From Mytilus californianus (lineage: Eukaryota; Mollusca; Bivalvia; Mytilida; Mytilidae), in contig NW_026262581.1 in NCBI RefSeq assembly GCF_021869535.1, positions 100,616,271-100,680,270 of the forward strand: a stretch of 64,000 nucleotides of DNA. The letters are read 5' to 3'. Shown piece after piece: positions 62,001 through 64,000 of this stretch; the first letter of the stretch is position 1; every line of letters begins with the position of its first letter. The translations under genes and the position numbers were made by a program. The notes under the pieces were generated by a model. It was not told where the DNA came from, searched no databases, and saw only the letters and a program-made list of their open reading frames with translations.

Positions 62001-62662
62001 TATAATTTTCTGACTATATACCATGCCAGTTAGTTTATATTAATTCTTATTACCATTACACAACCAAATAATTTTTCTCCTTTATGAACTGTGTATCCAC
62101 TCTCAACATAATAGATAAATGGGGAATGTGTCCATGGGACACAGATGATGCCCCCGCTTGCATATCATATAAAGTTATAAAGGGACATAACTGACAAACG
62201 GTAAAAGTGACGCTGCCCAAATTTGTACTTGATCTGAGTTTTGAGGTAATAAGTATTGTGTATAAGTTTCATAACATTTGGTTGTGGCAAACTTAAGTTG
62301 GAGAACGGACACGAAAAATTCAGCAATTTTTCCATTTGTAAAGGGGCATAACTCTAGAACAGTAAATGTGACAACACCAAAATTCAAACTTGATCTGTGT
62401 TTTGTGGTAATACACATTGCGTATAAGTTTCATAACATTTGGCAAACTAAAGTTAAGAGAACGGAAACCAACTTTGGGACGTACGTACATACATACATAC
62501 CGTTTTACGGACAGATAAGGGTAAAACTTAATGCCCCCTACGCTACGGCGGGGGCATAAAAATGAAACTTACCACATCATTGATATAATGTTTTTCTATA
62601 CTGGCTGGTAGAGCTACATTTAGTCCTGGTTTCAGCTTACCGGAACTGAAGTCTTGTTGCAA
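50030..62662 (-). CDS. EBNA1BP2: EBNA1BP2/EBP2, nucleolar 60S-assembly factor (5' end off window)
   Basis: Eight in-phase exons give the last 277 aa: 62662-62573, 61361-61210, 60089-59966, 58613-58524, 55907-55832, 54687-54597, 53358-53208 and 50089-50030, all with GT-AG junctions. In order, family blocks are GKLKPGLNVALP, LDWIERLDTT, NDFRREMLFYRQAQATVL, KRPEDYFAQMAK, SEKAKKLRELRKYGKKVQQE (coiled, basic), KYRKGQKNKLDFLDDL, KKREYKNKKFGFGGQKKRG and the terminal RPGKSRRQNIKNRKR. This is the eukaryotic EBP2 family, needed for pre-rRNA processing and large-subunit assembly; the human name comes from binding a viral protein. The family is ~300 aa, so only the acidic N-terminal exon is missing, lying beyond 64000. 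Introns carry A, C, E and F repeats. Confidence 0.96.
50760..51046 (+). mobile_element. Short A-related element (~285 bp)
   Basis: It starts AAGAATGTGTCCATAGTACA and GGATGCCCC, and ends AATGCCCCTAGGTGGGGCAT, so ATGCCCC...GGGGCAT subterminal inverted blocks are kept. It has no tandem core but does have GGGATGGACGGACAG. It resembles family A with a different middle. It lies in EBP2's last intron. Confidence 0.75.
51270..52585 (+). mobile_element. Family A element copy 4, expanded (1.3 kb)
   Basis: The start is duplicated (GTGGAAAGTGTCCACATGTG repeated). About eight ~160-bp units follow (AAGCATTG at 52131, 52292 and 52453), ending CCGCTACGGCGGGGGTAAAA. It is the longest A copy here, consistent with core-unit expansion. 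It lies in EBP2's last intron. Confidence 0.85.
53920..54320 (+). repeat. H-related tandem repeat
   Basis: Two diverged ~165-bp units with CAATTTTCCAATC/TTATCAA, GACCATTACTCCTGAAC and AACCTATATTTTAAATTTGAAAAGCAT/AACATACGTAAATTTGAAAAACAT. It ends with a CCCCAACCCATCATACACCC block, comparable to the H block end at 32480-32500. EBP2 intron. Confidence 0.55.
54935..55294 (+). mobile_element. Tandem-cored element, family E-like
   Basis: Two ~150-bp units (AAAAGTTTCAAAGTCAAT, GATGTGCCAATGCTAATACA, ATAAACTGACCTAATCATAA), then GTTGATGCCAATGCC and the 3' end TCTCGCTTTTTGACTCCATC followed by AAGGTGAGACAAAAAT, where TCTC and GAGA can pair. It lies in an EBP2 intron. Confidence 0.75.
56921..58191 (+). 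mobile_element. Composite element, family C copy 4, in EBP2
   Basis: It has the same architecture and order as 24986-26104: header AATAAAATGCTCCGCTGGGG, A-rich/C-rich joint (A run near 57189-57206), about five ~160-bp units, GACGACGACGCCAACGTCAT, hairpin ACCACAAAATTTTTTTTGCG, then GTCGTATAAAAA. Long stretches look near-identical to the FZR1 copy. Confidence 0.88.
58213..58385. mobile_element. 173-bp inverted-repeat element (MITE-like)
   Basis: The left end GGGTGCATTCAATATCATAG plus CAGC pairs with the right end GCTGCTATGATATTGAAGGC plus AACCC. The interior is rich in CTAG/TAGCTAGCCTAG. It contains no ORF, and I could not fix a target duplication. It lies directly after the family C copy. Confidence 0.7.
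58715..59785 (+). mobile_element. Family E' element interrupted by family F
   Basis: Units with CTTAAGCAGAAAACTTAACA and ATTGATCTGTCACAAGTAGT occur at 58715-58795, ~59465-59575 and ~59590-59700. The 3' end carries GCCACCGCTGCAGCCGTTGC and GCAAGGCACGACAAAAAT, with CTTGC/GCAAG able to pair. Family F (58811-59416) sits between the first and second unit. It lies in an EBP2 intron. Confidence 0.7.
58811..59416 (+). mobile_element. Tandem-cored element, family F (nested)
   Basis: It starts TGTCCCCCGCGTTGCAC and ends CGCGTTATGCAGGGGACAAA plus AATT, so TGTCCCC and GGGGACA are inverted ends. It has three units with GGGGCATAACTCTTT at 58930, 59092 and 59254, an exact 162-bp period. Confidence 0.82.
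62121..62562 (+). mobile_element. Family A element copy 5, in EBP2
   Basis: It starts GGGGAATGTGTCCATGGGAC and ends GCTACGGCGGGGGCATAAAA, with about two units and a (CATA)n patch (GTACGTACATACATACATAC). Its 3' end is about 9 bp from the 5' splice site of the 62662-62573 exon. Confidence 0.87.
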
Positions 62663-63131
62663 CTGCAAGAATATATAACATTCATAAATCTATTTCTGAT
62701 GACAGTTAATGTTAATAGAAAGGTTTTGCCGTCCTTAAGCCTGTGAGTTTTGAACTCATTTTATATTTCATAGGAGCAGTACATGAAGTTTACTAAAACA
62801 TTTACTCAAAATTTGATGTAAAAAATCTCGCGTTTGGCGGAACCTTTGGCCTCGTTCTATTGAAGTGTGCTCAGGAACAATGTAACAAAAGTTTGTATGA
62901 AAAAGAAGAATAATTACGGTTATAGGACTATAGTCTGAAACTAATAAAATATCCATTTGAATTTCACTTACATATTAAGGGCAAACAATACAGTTACATG
63001 GGACGTAATGACAGCACTGATATTCAAATACTAAAATGTTATTATATCACGACTTCTAACTGTGCCATTTTGTGAAAAGATGCATTTAATCATTCACTTG
63101 AAAATGAGTACATGACACCAAGACAGTTGAG

Positions 63132-64000
63132 AATAAAATGCTCCGCTGGGCACAGCTTGATATGACCACAGAGGTCGAACCCTGAACAGTTGGGACAAGC
63201 ATAGGTTTCTGACATACATGTAGAATGAATGTGGTCAAAGAACTGAAAAACTTGAAATTGGACTTTTACCTATAATGGTCAAATATCCAAAATCTAAATA
63301 CATGGTTAGATTCAGTATATCCAAGTACACCAAGAATTTAATTTTTTTTTTATTAATGGCCAATATTAACTAAGTTTTTAAAAGGGTTCCCTTCATCAAA
63401 ATATAAATATATATATTTAGCATTCTGAAAATTAATTTATACTGAATAACAAACAAACCTACCACAAAGTTCTTTAAAAAAATGAAAAAAAAAAATGAAA
63501 AAAAAAATTTGAAAGTTTCATTCCTTAAAAAACTGGAATATAAAACTTACCAGTAATAATTTTTCAAAATATCTAATAATGAAGAGTAAATTTCAAACTA
63601 TATTTATACAGAATTTCTTCTCTAAAATAAGTTTTGGTGCTGAATCTATTTTCAACTATAACTCTACTTACAATTTCTATCAATTGTGAAATACAGAGCT
63701 TGGATTGTGATTAAATGTTTGACATAGCATAGTTCCTGACACAGAATGAATGTGGTCTAAGAACTTAAAAATTTTTAATTGGACATTTACCTATTATGTT
63801 CCAATATCCAAAATCTAAATACACGGTTAGAATCAGCATATCAAAGAACCCAAAGAATTCAATTTTTGATAAAATCAAACAAAGTTTCATTTTGGACCCT
63901 TTGGACCTTAATGTGGACCAATTTGATAACGGGGCCCAAAATCCGAAATTTACATACACTCTTAGATTCAGCATATTAAAGAACCCCAATAATTCAAGAC
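63132..64000 (+). repeat. C-header repeat and diverged duplicate, to window edge
   Basis: AATAAAATGCTCCGCTGGGC, GAGGTCGAACCCTGAACAG and the following GAATGAATGTGGTC blocks form the family C header without the C core. Related text recurs from ~63700 (GATTGTGATTAAATGTTTGA, GAATGAATGTGGTCTAAGAA) to the right edge, with TAGATTCAGCAT(A/T)T blocks shared with 31590-31740. No EBP2 exon is visible here. Confidence 0.65.

Noticed and set aside
1..64000. tRNA, rRNA, CRISPR or prokaryotic operon features
   Set aside because: None seen on either strand. The regularly spaced repeats are eukaryotic tandem-cored elements with ~120-190-bp periods and not CRISPR-like direct repeats with unique spacers.

Overview
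The window looks like a piece of a bivalve mollusc nuclear genome, most likely a mussel (Mytilidae). It is AT-rich, has GT-AG introns, and is packed with the ~160-bp tandem-cored, non-autonomous repeats known from bivalves. The species call is inference from repeat style. Four host genes can be built exon by exon. A TAL/SCL-type bHLH transcription factor lies at 1301-2053 (+). A complete FZR1/Cdh1 APC/C co-activator lies at 17022-31196 (-), with 12 coding exons and 487 aa. CFAP144 (FAM183) lies at 37247-44730 (+), with 4 exons and 139 aa. EBNA1BP2/EBP2 runs from 50030 to beyond 62662 (-), with eight exons visible and its N-terminal exon off the right edge.

Layout: 1-2.1 kb holds the bHLH gene. 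2.1-17 kb is gene-poor and filled with tandem repeats, decayed reverse transcriptases and nested repeats. 17-31.3 kb is FZR1, its introns crowded with insertions. 33.1-35.3 kb is a 5'-truncated LINE with a target-site duplication. 36.9-37.25 kb looks like a divergent promoter shared by FZR1 (a likely noncoding first exon ending at 36915) and CFAP144. 37.2-44.9 kb is CFAP144. 45-50 kb is repeat-rich intergenic DNA. 50-64 kb is EBP2 on the opposite strand, convergent with CFAP144. FZR1 acts in the cell cycle, CFAP144 in ciliary microtubules, EBP2 in nucleolar 60S ribosome assembly and TAL in cell-fate transcription. They are neighbours and not a pathway. The tail-to-tail CFAP144/EBNA1BP2 pair matches my memory of human 1p34, so it may be a very old gene pair.

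The most unusual signals are these. In FZR1 intron 6, the end of the preceding conserved exon, with its 5' splice site, has been tandemly copied about nine times. A foldback-type transposon has terminal inverted repeats that are themselves tandem repeats. Two Mutator-like miniature elements share ends, each with a 9-bp target duplication. Several unrelated tandem-cored families share the same 3' end (hairpin plus ACAAAAAT/ATAAAAAT), suggesting common mobilisation. A repeat insertion sits in a local tandem array that preserves its empty site. No CRISPR, tRNA, rRNA or prokaryotic system was seen.
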